Position numbers and translations under genes: made by a program. A stretch of 49,096 nt of DNA from CAYTIB01 sp964437725 (GTDB lineage: Bacteria; UBA8248; JACPRG01; G963555815): the NCBI GenBank assembly GCA_964437725.1, contig CAYTIB010000078.1, forward strand, positions 1 to 49,096. Reading direction: 5' to 3'. Numbering within the stretch: the first letter of the stretch is position 1; every line of letters starts with the position of its first letter. The notes under the pieces are model-generated. The model did not search any database, was not told the DNA's origin, and saw only the letters and a program-made list of their open reading frames with translations. Positions 8,656 to 15,768 of the stretch are shown piece by piece.

Positions 8656-9696
8656 TTAAAAAAGCCGCCCGATAGCTCTTGGTGCACGCTTGGGTGGAAG
8701 GATCTTGGGTAAAAATTCGTTAGTGTAAAGCGACTTCACAGGAATTGTTTTCTTAAGCCCGCTGTTCGTCGCAATAATATCCCGAGTCTGCTTCCACATC
8801 TTGTCGGTCATCCACCCCAAGCCCAGAGTCTTAGACTCCTCCACAATCCAAAGATCCAATGCTATATCCCAAACTTTTCTATTTGGTACACGTTTTACTG
8901 TAGGAGCATGCTTAATGAGATAGTCCATTCCTTCGTCTGGGTGCTGCATAGCATAAGCTACACCCTTTATGGTACCCGTGACTAACCCACGTGCAACGTG
9001 AGGCCGCTTGGTCGCGGTCTCATCTGTTATGGCATAACCATATCCATACATGTCCAAACCAAAATTCTTAAGCAGGAGGAGTTTCTCTGTCTTTCCCGCA
9101 TCCTTCGCCATTTGTCGAAAAACAGGGGTGCTAGTAATAAATCCCGTGGCTGCATGGTATTGACCACCTAGAAGCCCCCTTTCTCGAACTGAGGGTGCCA
9201 CATTGATAACATTTATTTTGCTCATATCGATACCGTTTATCTTGGCCAAAACGGGGAAGTTCTTCCAACTCGCGTCCCCAGCCGGAGTTCCAAATTTTTT
9301 GCCTTCCAGATCCTTGAGATTGTTTACCCCATTACCTTCAAGGGTTCTAACTACAAAAGGTGGAATATAATGCTGCATGAAAGCCATTTTGATTGGAACA
9401 TCCCGACCACGAGCCAAAACCAAAGAAGCCGTATCACATCCAGCCATGTCTGCGATACCTGCCCCCAGATCCTGAGCGCTTTTGCTGCCCCCGTAGCCCC
9501 GGATAATTTTGACGTCAAGTCCCGCGGCCTTGAAGTAACCCTTTTCAAGTGCAGTAAAAAAACCCAAATCCCTTCCGTAGGGAATCCATCCGATATTCAA
9601 AACAGCTTTGGTTGCTCCGAATGAAGACTGCTGCCCGACGGGTAAAAGAAATAACGCGGCAAACAACACCAAAAAAACTTTTCCTAAGACTCGCAT
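8656..9696 (-). CDS. NMT1/TauA-type ABC transporter substrate-binding protein
   Basis: This exported periplasmic solute-binding protein has 346 residues. The N terminus MRVLGKVFLVLFAALFLLP is a clear signal peptide ending near SSFGA. The body matches the NMT1/SsuA-like fold: LNIGWIPYGRDLGFFTALEKG, then VKIIRGYGGSKSAQDLGAGIADMA and LEGKKFGTPAG. Ligands in this family include sulfonates, pyrimidine precursors and many organic acids. No permease or ATPase gene is nearby, so it is an orphan. ATG at 9696 is chosen because GGAGGT ends six bases upstream; a GTG two codons earlier overlaps that site. A promoter candidate lies about 50 bases upstream. Confidence 0.85.
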   Translation of the reverse strand: MRVLGKVFLVLFAALFLLPVGQQSSFGATKAVLNIGWIPYGRDLGFFTALEKGYFKAAGLDVKIIRGYGGSKSAQDLGAGIADMAGCDTASLVLARGRDVPIKMAFMQHYIPPFVVRTLEGNGVNNLKDLEGKKFGTPAGDASWKNFPVLAKINGIDMSKINVINVAPSVRERGLLGGQYHAATGFITSTPVFRQMAKDAGKTEKLLLLKNFGLDMYGYGYAITDETATKRPHVARGLVTGTIKGVAYAMQHPDEGMDYLIKHAPTVKRVPNRKVWDIALDLWIVEESKTLGLGWMTDKMWKQTRDIIATNSGLKKTIPVKSLYTNEFLPKILPPKRAPRAIGRLF

Positions 9697-10051
9697 GAAC
9701 ACACCTCCAACATGGTTGGTTTCTAAAATCTGTTCGGATTTGCCTTATTCTGCCGGTATGGCTCAACATGTGTCAAGGATTGCGGATCACCTGACCACTT
9801 AAGAGATAATATGCTTTTTTCTCTCATAGTTTTTCCCCGCGGAAAGACCCCCTATAATTAAATTTAGTTATTTTCAAAACTTCCCTTTTACCATAGGGGT
9901 ACCCAATCCTTTGGGCCTGAAACAAAGTGATTTTCTCCGGGGGATCCATGACTCAATTTAACACATAGACATCATCCACCTCACAAGGCAAAATTGGAGA
10001 TGCCGGTAGTGGTTTACGGCCTTGATACGCCTCACAGAAAAGGGATTCCTA
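9697..10051. other. Divergent regulatory region
   Basis: This gap of about 350 bases separates the minus-strand binding protein and the plus-strand nitrilase-family gene. It holds one good minus-strand promoter candidate (9747-9776) and a plus-strand TATAAT at 9853-9858 whose -35 is poor. No TPP-riboswitch motif is visible. No protein gene is supported. Confidence 0.5.
9747..9776 (-). promoter_or_regulatory. Sigma70-type promoter for the substrate-binding protein gene
   Basis: On the minus strand a perfect TTGACA (9771-9776) is followed by an 18-base spacer and CAGAAT (9747-9752, four of six matches to TATAAT). Transcription would start near 9740, giving a leader of about 45 bases before the ATG at 9696. 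Confidence 0.5.
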
Positions 10052-10924
10052 ATGATCGTACGTGTTGCGGCAATTCAACCACAAGCATTTCAGGGGGAAG
10101 AGGAGCACCGCAACGAAGCTGGTGCGCTTAGTTATTTGGACCAAGCTGCGGAAGCGGGTGCAGAGGTGGCTGTTTTTCCAGAAGGGTATCCAGGTCCGTA
10201 CAATGGACCACTAAATTTCGATCCCTTTCCCGCGCTCTGCGAAAAGGCTCACAACCATGGGATGTATGTCATTGCTAGTAAGGTCTTGAGAGCAACAAAA
10301 TTGGGTAGCGAAATCTACCATCTAGCACTTCAGCTGATTTCCCCGAGCGGGGAGGTGAAGGGAGTGTACCGTCGGTCCCATCCCAATCCTCCCGGTGTCG
10401 AGCAATTCCTGATGCCTGGTAAAACTATCGCTCCTGGGGAGAAAATTTCCGTCTTCGAGACCAACCGAGGGAACTTTGGCCTTCAGATCTGTTCGGAACT
10501 TTGGCTTCCGGAAATCAGTCGTGTCCAAGCCCTGAAGGGTGCTGACATCCTCTTCGCCCCTATTGGGGGCTGCCTATACGAGCTAACAAACTCTTGGAGC
10601 ATTTTAGTCCAAGCCCGAGCCATTGAGAACTTGGCATACGTAGTCGTTTCACAAAATATCTGGGGGAAGGAAGAAGGGCTAGGAATGATTGCTGGTCCAG
10701 AAGGAATTCTTGCGAGGTCCAAGTTGCCTGGGGTTATAACGGCCGATCTTGATCAGGATCGCCTCATATCCCTTCGTGACGGAGAGCAAGAAATGGTTAT
10801 TCCCAAACCTTACCGTGCCATTCCAGGTATCTTTAAGGAGCGACGACATCAGATGTACGAAACGGTTTCGAAACCGGGACCTTACGAAAGGGATTATTAC
10901 CATTTTAAGAAAAAAACCCCCTAA
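10052..10924 (+). CDS. Carbon-nitrogen hydrolase (nitrilase superfamily) with altered triad
   Basis: The 290-residue protein has the nitrilase-superfamily layout. Glu44 is in VFPEGYPG and Cys147 is in LQICSELWLP. The usual Lys lies in a YRKxH motif, which here reads YRRSH, so residue 108 is Arg. Members cleave nitriles, amides or carbamoyl groups. The Lys-to-Arg change may alter or abolish chemistry, although the rest of the fold looks intact. ATG at 10052 is chosen: AAGGGA ends six bases upstream, and the protein then begins MIVRVAAIQP as the family does. The MBL-fold gene follows 119 bases later on the same strand and may be co-transcribed. Confidence 0.8.
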   Translation: MIVRVAAIQPQAFQGEEEHRNEAGALSYLDQAAEAGAEVAVFPEGYPGPYNGPLNFDPFPALCEKAHNHGMYVIASKVLRATKLGSEIYHLALQLISPSGEVKGVYRRSHPNPPGVEQFLMPGKTIAPGEKISVFETNRGNFGLQICSELWLPEISRVQALKGADILFAPIGGCLYELTNSWSILVQARAIENLAYVVVSQNIWGKEEGLGMIAGPEGILARSKLPGVITADLDQDRLISLRDGEQEMVIPKPYRAIPGIFKERRHQMYETVSKPGPYERDYYHFKKKTP

Positions 10925-11043
10925 GGGAACATCTTTAGTAACGTTGCCGGTTGCATATTATCAAAGGGTGATTTCGTACAGGAGTGGGTTGTAGTCGAAT
11001 ATTCTGATTGTCAGCTACAGAATTTCATTAAAGGCCTTCTTAT

Positions 11044-11889
11044 ATGGAGCAAGTCAGCCCGCACGTTTACGTAGACGCTATGGAGGGCCCTTGCTGCATT
11101 GGTGCAGTTAGTTTCGAAGATGGAATCTTACTAATCGACTCACCCCAGTACCCAACGCGGGCCGAACGTTGGTTGAAAGAAATTGCAACCTTAGGTGAGA
11201 TCAAATATCTTCTCAATACTGAGCCCCATACTGATCATGTATTCGGAAATGCATTCGTCCCGGGGACAATCATTGCCCACCAGTACATCAAAAATGTTTT
11301 CTGGGATGATGATGTTCAAGGTTCGAACTTCATGAAAAATCCAAAGGCCTTCCTAGAAATCTTTGATCCCAATCGACTAAACATGGCCAACACCTACAGA
11401 GCCCGTGAACCAGAGATTACCTTCACAGGGAATTTGAAATTGCATTTTAGGGATATAACAATTGAAGCCATCCCATTAAATGGCCATGTATTAAACGATA
11501 CGGCGGTCTACATCCCCGAAGAGGGCGTTTTATTCTCAAGCGATAACATTTTCAACGAGGTGATGACCTGGTACCACGATTCACTCCCTTACGACTGGCT
11601 AGAAACCCTCGATTATCTCAAGACTCTGGATGTTGAAGTTGTGATCCCCGGGCACGGAAAACCGGGGGGACCTGAGCTGTTCGACATGATGAAGCAGGTA
11701 ATAGAAGAAGCAATTGGGACAATTCAAATGGCCATCGAGAAGGGGATCAGCAGGGAGGAGGCAACTGAGACCATCACGTTCATCAACCGCCAACCGGTCC
11801 CAGTCGAGTTCAAACCACGAGCTCCTGAGCTTCAAAGGATTTTCGTGGCTCGGCTATACAACGAAATAGAACAACACAACTCTTTTTAG
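11044..11889 (+). CDS. MBL-fold metallo-hydrolase with Glu in place of first motif His
   Basis: This 281-residue metallo-beta-lactamase-fold protein carries most of the di-metal site: His62, Asp64 and His65 in the motif region, then His148 (LNGHVLND), Asp167 (FSSDN) and His204 (IPGHGKPGG). The canonical NTHxHxDH reads NTEPHTDH, so the first His is Glu60. Known members hydrolyse thioesters, lactams, phosphodiesters or sulfur compounds; this subgroup is unassigned. The start is ATG at 11044 with AAAGG ten bases upstream. It probably forms a unit with the nitrilase-family gene before it. Whether it is still a metal enzyme needs testing. Confidence 0.85.
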   Translation: MEQVSPHVYVDAMEGPCCIGAVSFEDGILLIDSPQYPTRAERWLKEIATLGEIKYLLNTEPHTDHVFGNAFVPGTIIAHQYIKNVFWDDDVQGSNFMKNPKAFLEIFDPNRLNMANTYRAREPEITFTGNLKLHFRDITIEAIPLNGHVLNDTAVYIPEEGVLFSSDNIFNEVMTWYHDSLPYDWLETLDYLKTLDVEVVIPGHGKPGGPELFDMMKQVIEEAIGTIQMAIEKGISREEATETITFINRQPVPVEFKPRAPELQRIFVARLYNEIEQHNSF

Positions 11890-11932
11890 GTTTCCAAAAA
11901 CGGGAACGAAATATCCTTCTTTCCACTTTGCG

Positions 11933-11961
11933 TTGCGAACACCTGCATCGGGTACTAAATT
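11933..11961 (+). promoter_or_regulatory. Candidate promoter of tRNA-Ala
   Basis: TTGCGA at 11933-11938 and TAAATT at 11956-11961 are separated by exactly 17 bases, each matching four of six consensus positions. The predicted start at about 11968 lies a few bases before the tRNA. Confidence 0.45.
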
Positions 11962-11972
11962 CAGTCAAGGAT

Positions 11973-12048
11973 GGGGCTGTAGCTCAGCTGGGAGAGCGCA
12001 TGACTGGCAGTCATGAGGTCAGGGGTTCGATCCCCCTCAGCTCCACCA
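11973..12048 (+). tRNA. tRNA-Ala (anticodon GGC)
   Basis: This 76-base cloverleaf includes an encoded CCA. The acceptor arms GGGGCTG and CAGCTCC pair with one G-T wobble. The D arm is GCTC/GAGC, the anticodon stem CATGA/TCATG encloses CTGGCAG, and the T arm AGGGG/CCCCT encloses TTCGATC. The anticodon GGC at 12006-12008 reads GCC. Confidence 0.97.
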
Positions 12049-12372
12049 AATAAACCTGATGATTTCCAGCAAACTCTCCACTCGAATAGTCATAGCCAAA
12101 CTATATCTCAAAGAGATACTTTGGAGTGGTTTCGGGTGAGTCGTTAAGAGGCTTAACAATAACCGAATAGCTCCTGACCGTTCGTTTAGCCCAAACTATT
12201 TTCTTTACAGACACTCTTGTGAAACCTCCAATAAGCCCGCTTGGTTACACGTTTCCTACATTCCGATTTATTTGCTCAATCGTCCCATTTACTCTATCGC
12301 CCCATATCAATTACTAAGATAATAAACTCTTTCAGACAGAAACATTCTGAAACTCCGGGGAAGGATGAAACA
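12049..12372. other. Intergenic region without a supported gene
   Basis: About 320 bases lie between tRNA-Ala and the first RidA gene. A six-base perfect hairpin, GTTAAG/CTTAAC with loop AGG, sits at 12143-12157. The RidA frame is open back to 12241, but that extra 44-residue N terminus has no RidA homology and starts before a strong internal ribosome site, so it is treated as non-coding. No clear promoter is visible. Confidence 0.45.
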
Positions 12373-12804
12373 ATGCCGCGAGAATATATCAAGGGAACAT
12401 GGCAGGAGAAGGAAAGGGCCTACTCCCCTGCGGTCATAACTCAGGGTGGCAGGATAATCTGGTTAGCCGGAGCTGTGGCCGGAACGGACGAAGAAGGAGA
12501 TTTTGAACCCGTCGCGGGTTCAGAACAAACCCGACACGTCATGGCAGGAGATTTTGCAGCCCAGGCCCATAGTGTATTTCGGAACATAGCTGCCACGCTA
12601 GAAGAGGCTGGGGGAAGACTCAAGGACCTTGTCACTATGACAGTATTTATTGTCGATGTGCGTTATGGGGACGAGTTTGTCAAAATCCGGAAACAGTATT
12701 TCCCCGATGGTAAACCGGCCAGCGCATTAATAACTGTGGCTCGACTCGCCCACCCTGACCTGCTTATTGAAATCCAGGCTACTGCTGTCGTGGGTGACAA
12801 ATAA
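12373..12804 (+). CDS. RidA/YjgF-family protein (first of an adjacent pair)
   Basis: This 143-residue protein has the RidA (Rid/YjgF/UK114) fold: IIWLAGAVAGTDEEG near the start, then AQAHSVFRNIAATLEEAGG, TMTVFIVD and the final LIEIQATAVV. RidA proteins hydrolyse reactive enamine/imine intermediates. The key Arg that binds the substrate carboxylate is present in VARLAHPD, so deaminase-type chemistry is possible. GGGGAAGGA lies about seven bases before the ATG at 12373, which fixes the start. A second RidA gene follows after 53 bases, so the two are almost certainly one transcript. They may form mixed trimers. Confidence 0.88.
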   Translation: MPREYIKGTWQEKERAYSPAVITQGGRIIWLAGAVAGTDEEGDFEPVAGSEQTRHVMAGDFAAQAHSVFRNIAATLEEAGGRLKDLVTMTVFIVDVRYGDEFVKIRKQYFPDGKPASALITVARLAHPDLLIEIQATAVVGDK

Positions 12805-12857
12805 GAGTTTTCTACCCACCGGCGAAATCTTTGTGAAGTCTCTAAGGGAGTTTATAG

Positions 12858-13256
12858 ATGGATATTGAATATTGGCATCATCAACCTCAACGAACATACG
12901 ACAGGGTCTGTCGGGTCGACAACTTCTTATTTCTTGCAGGTGAAGACTCGAAAGACCGAACAACTCAGGAGGTACAGGGGAACGACGTCACAGAGCAAAC
13001 CAAGATACTTTTCCACAACCTCGAAGAAACCTTAAGTGCATTCGGAAGCTCACTCGATCACATTATCAAAATAACCACCTACTTAACAAATAGAAAGGAC
13101 CGGAATGCCTTCAGCGAAGCAAGAGCCAAAATAATGAAGCATACTCCGCCGAGTACTTTGATCATGGGTGTTCAGCTGGCAGAACCTGAGATGCTAGTGG
13201 AGATAGACGCCATTGCCGTCATTCCGGACAATGACACCAAGATCGTGCAAAAATAG
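12858..13256 (+). CDS. RidA/YjgF-family protein lacking the key Arg (second of pair)
   Basis: This 132-residue RidA-family protein shows FLFLAGEDS, QTKILFHNLEETLSAFGSSLDHIIKIT and the C-terminal LVEIDAIAVI. The position of the substrate-binding Arg reads Gln (GVQLAEPE), which suggests an Rid subfamily without classical imine deaminase activity. GGGAG ends eight bases before the ATG. It follows the Arg-containing paralogue in the same operon, so a partner or divergent-specificity role is plausible. The gene ends 30 bases before a convergent MBL-fold gene. Confidence 0.87.
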   Translation: MDIEYWHHQPQRTYDRVCRVDNFLFLAGEDSKDRTTQEVQGNDVTEQTKILFHNLEETLSAFGSSLDHIIKITTYLTNRKDRNAFSEARAKIMKHTPPSTLIMGVQLAEPEMLVEIDAIAVIPDNDTKIVQK

Positions 13257-13286
13257 CCATCATTTTTTGGGGTGGCCGAGATACCT

Positions 13287-14243
13287 TTAGAACTGAAACA
13301 ACGTCCCGACACTGTTCTGGATGAAGCGGTCCGGGAAATGTTCTTGGAAACTCCGTATAGCCTTCCATCCAGTACAATGAGTAGGTACGATCCATCGGGG
13401 ATTGATTTCCAACATTGCCTGTACCGTCGGATCGATAATTTTTTCGAAAATTCCCCCGGTAAGATGAAATCCCCCCAAAACGGCCAAAACCTCCTGAATC
13501 CCTGTGAGCTCCATCGCATAATGAACCGTGTTGATAATACCGGAGTGACCGCATCCACTGATAACAACAAGACCTTTACCTTTGACGTGAATAAGTAAAG
13601 ACTGATCGTCCCAAATCCAAGGATCTGGCTCCAACTCCCCTTCTCGCTCACAATAGTGAATCGGGAACCCTTGTTCAAAATCCGTACGACGCTCAATCTG
13701 CCCAGTGAGCGCAACACTCTGTTCTGCTAATAAAATTGGTCCCTTTCCCTCCACAAATCGTGCACCGGATTTCCGAAGGGCATCCTCAGGAAAGGGGGGC
13801 ATAATGTGATGACTACCATCAGGTTTAATAAGCCTACGATGCAAATGAGCATCTGGATGAAAGTGGAGCGGAAGATCCTTTTTGCCCGTCCGCCCAATTA
13901 GATCAGATAACGCAGCGCGATGATCGAGATGCCCATGGCTAAGAAAAACAGCCTCCACGGTTGAAAGATCCACTTCCAGTTCGTCTACATTATGAAGGAG
14001 ACCTTTTACACTCATCCCCCCATCCATAAGGGTGGTCCTGGTGGTTTCGCCATCCAAGGTCCGTACTAAAATAGAAAGACCATGCTCCGCTAAAAGAGCG
14101 GGCTTCATATCCCCATTTTCATCAGAAAGTGGTGGACGGACGACACACTCCTGATTCGGCAAAAGACTGTCCACATAGTTATCTATCAAGAAAAGCACTT
14201 CGACGCGATCAACTGCCCTGAGGTTGAGGCTATCCTTTTTCAT
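13287..14243 (-). CDS. MBL-fold metallo-hydrolase, COG1237-like
   Basis: The 318-residue product resembles the COG1237 branch of MBL-fold proteins, which includes an archaeal enzyme making a dihydropterin-ribofuranosylaminobenzene phosphate. The metal motif SHGHLDH is canonical. GCGHSGI, LGGFHLTGG and PTHCTGW supply the later ligands as in that branch. Pterin synthesis is not implied here, because most bacterial members have no assigned role. The ATG at 14243 is preferred: AAAGGA ends nine bases upstream, whereas for the in-frame ATG at 14252 it is directly adjacent. The neighbouring crotonase is on the same strand 56 bases upstream. Confidence 0.85.
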   Translation of the reverse strand: MKKDSLNLRAVDRVEVLFLIDNYVDSLLPNQECVVRPPLSDENGDMKPALLAEHGLSILVRTLDGETTRTTLMDGGMSVKGLLHNVDELEVDLSTVEAVFLSHGHLDHRAALSDLIGRTGKKDLPLHFHPDAHLHRRLIKPDGSHHIMPPFPEDALRKSGARFVEGKGPILLAEQSVALTGQIERRTDFEQGFPIHYCEREGELEPDPWIWDDQSLLIHVKGKGLVVISGCGHSGIINTVHYAMELTGIQEVLAVLGGFHLTGGIFEKIIDPTVQAMLEINPRWIVPTHCTGWKAIRSFQEHFPDRFIQNSVGTLFQF

Positions 14244-14308
14244 TTGTTCCATTCCTTTCGAGTTAGCATGAATCAGTCGAAAGATTCAAAACTACTACGC
14301 CTCTGCCC

Positions 14309-15094
14309 TTATTCGCCTTTGAATTCGGGTGGACGCTTGTCGGCAAAGGCTTGCGTTGCCTCGGCAGCATCACTCGTCTCCCGAAGAAGATTAGAAAGTA
14401 GATTCTCAAGGAGCAAACCATCTCGGAGAGTCATTTCGGCCCCTCTGAGGATTGCTTCCTTGGCAAATCGCACCGCGATTGGTCCACGCTTGCAGATCGT
14501 CTCAGCCGCTTCTTGAGCTACGTCCATCAGGTCCTTCGGAGGAACAACGCGATTAACTAAACCAATTCTATAGGCTTCCTGAGAATCGATCCGATTTCCC
14601 ATCAGGGTAAGGTTCAACGCATGACCAACCCCCACGGCACGCGACAAACGCTGTGTCCCTCCAGCACCGGGAATGATTCCAAGACCCACCTCGGGGAGCC
14701 CAAATTTGGCCGATTCCGAGGCGATACGAACATCACAGCAAAGAGCCAGTTCGAGACCTCCACCCAAGGCATAGCCGTTAATAGCGGCAACGATAGGCTT
14801 GGTCACTGACTCCATGACATTGTACAGATCTCTCGCATTAACGAAGGGCTTACGCCGCCCCCAAACACCCTGATCTAAAGATGCGCCAATTGCCTTTTTG
14901 ATGTCCGCACCTGCACAGAACGATTTTTCGCCAACTCCCGTCAAGATCGCCACCCACAAATCATCATCCTCTCGAAATTCGTCTATACATTCACACAACC
15001 TATTCCTCGTTTCGGGATCCAGGGAGTTCATCGCCTCTGGTCTGTTGATGGTTAATTTGAGAATCCGGTCCTTTTTTTCGACAAGAACTGTCAT
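14309..15094 (-). CDS. Enoyl-CoA hydratase/isomerase family protein
   Basis: This 261-residue crotonase has all main features: LTINRPEAMNSLD at the start, the oxyanion segment SFCAGADIKK, GYALGGGLELALCCD with Glu115, and FGLPEVGLGIIPGAGGTQRL with Glu135. Both Glu residues used by enoyl-CoA hydratases are present, so hydration of a trans-2-enoyl-CoA is the likely reaction. GGGAGG lies six bases before the ATG. It probably forms a two-gene unit with the downstream MBL-fold hydrolase. It could also take part in amino-acid or aromatic acid breakdown with the CoA-transferase at the window's left end; that is inference. Confidence 0.92.
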   Translation of the reverse strand: MTVLVEKKDRILKLTINRPEAMNSLDPETRNRLCECIDEFREDDDLWVAILTGVGEKSFCAGADIKKAIGASLDQGVWGRRKPFVNARDLYNVMESVTKPIVAAINGYALGGGLELALCCDVRIASESAKFGLPEVGLGIIPGAGGTQRLSRAVGVGHALNLTLMGNRIDSQEAYRIGLVNRVVPPKDLMDVAQEAAETICKRGPIAVRFAKEAILRGAEMTLRDGLLLENLLSNLLRETSDAAEATQAFADKRPPEFKGE

Positions 15095-15315
15095 TCCAGA
15101 CCTCCCTTGCTAACGATTTACGGCGGAAAAGCGCCTTCCGATTTAGTCATCCATCAATTATGTTTTTCCAGAACCTGTCTCGTAACCCCCTGCTGTAGAG
15201 CAAAAAACCCTACTAGTTGAGTAGCAAACTCTTTTATGCCGACTTTTTTTAGGATCAACTCGCGACCGTAACCTGTGAAGACAATAGAGTGGAAAACAAG
15301 GTCCCAAAACTAAAC

Positions 15316-15392
15316 TGGTACGCCCTGAGGGAGTCGAACCCCCAACCCTCGGATCCGAAGTCCGATGCTCTATCCAATTGAGCTAAGGGCGC
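15316..15392 (-). tRNA. tRNA-Arg (anticodon TCG)
   Basis: On the minus strand GCGCCCT pairs with AGGGCGT (one G-T pair), followed by A and an encoded CCA, for 77 bases in total. The anticodon stem TCGGA/TCCGA encloses CTTCGGA, giving TCG (plus bases 15356-15358), which reads CGA. The D arm GCTC/GAGC and the T loop TTCGACT are standard. Confidence 0.96.
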
Positions 15393-15768
15393 ATTGTGGA
15401 ATGGTTCACTATACAGTCCATTATCCTCTACATCCTTTAAGATCGCCATAACTTTCCCGACATTTCCTCTAAGTCGATCTCTTTCTATTTTTTGGGCAGC
15501 ATCCCTATCAAGAAAGATCCTCTACCAATGACAAATGGGATCTAAAAACAAAAATGGATGGAAGGTGAGATGCTAACTGGAATAAAATTACGATAGTTGC
15601 AGTCCTGTTTAATCGACTGTGATTCGCACCAACATCCAAAATGATGCTCTATCGTGACCTCTAAGGGTATAGCATTAAATTTTCGCCAACAATCAGCCTC
15701 GGAAAACTCGCTTGAAATCTCTGATTCAGTTGCCGATAGCTCCAGGAACTTCGGCAATTGAAGCTTTT
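15393..15768. other. Intergenic region, nothing recognised
   Basis: About 375 bases lie between tRNA-Arg and the 3' end of the CocE-like gene. Short open frames exist on both strands, but none has a good ribosome site or family resemblance. No clear terminator hairpin with a T-run was found for the CocE-like gene. Confidence 0.4.

Noticed and set aside
8656..9696. Thiamine-precursor (THI5/ThiY) role for the NMT1-type binding protein
   Set aside because: No TPP riboswitch and no thiamine genes are nearby; the family has many other ligands.
12241..12372. N-terminal extension of the first RidA frame
   Set aside because: It lacks RidA homology, and GGGGAAGGA precedes the internal ATG at the right distance.
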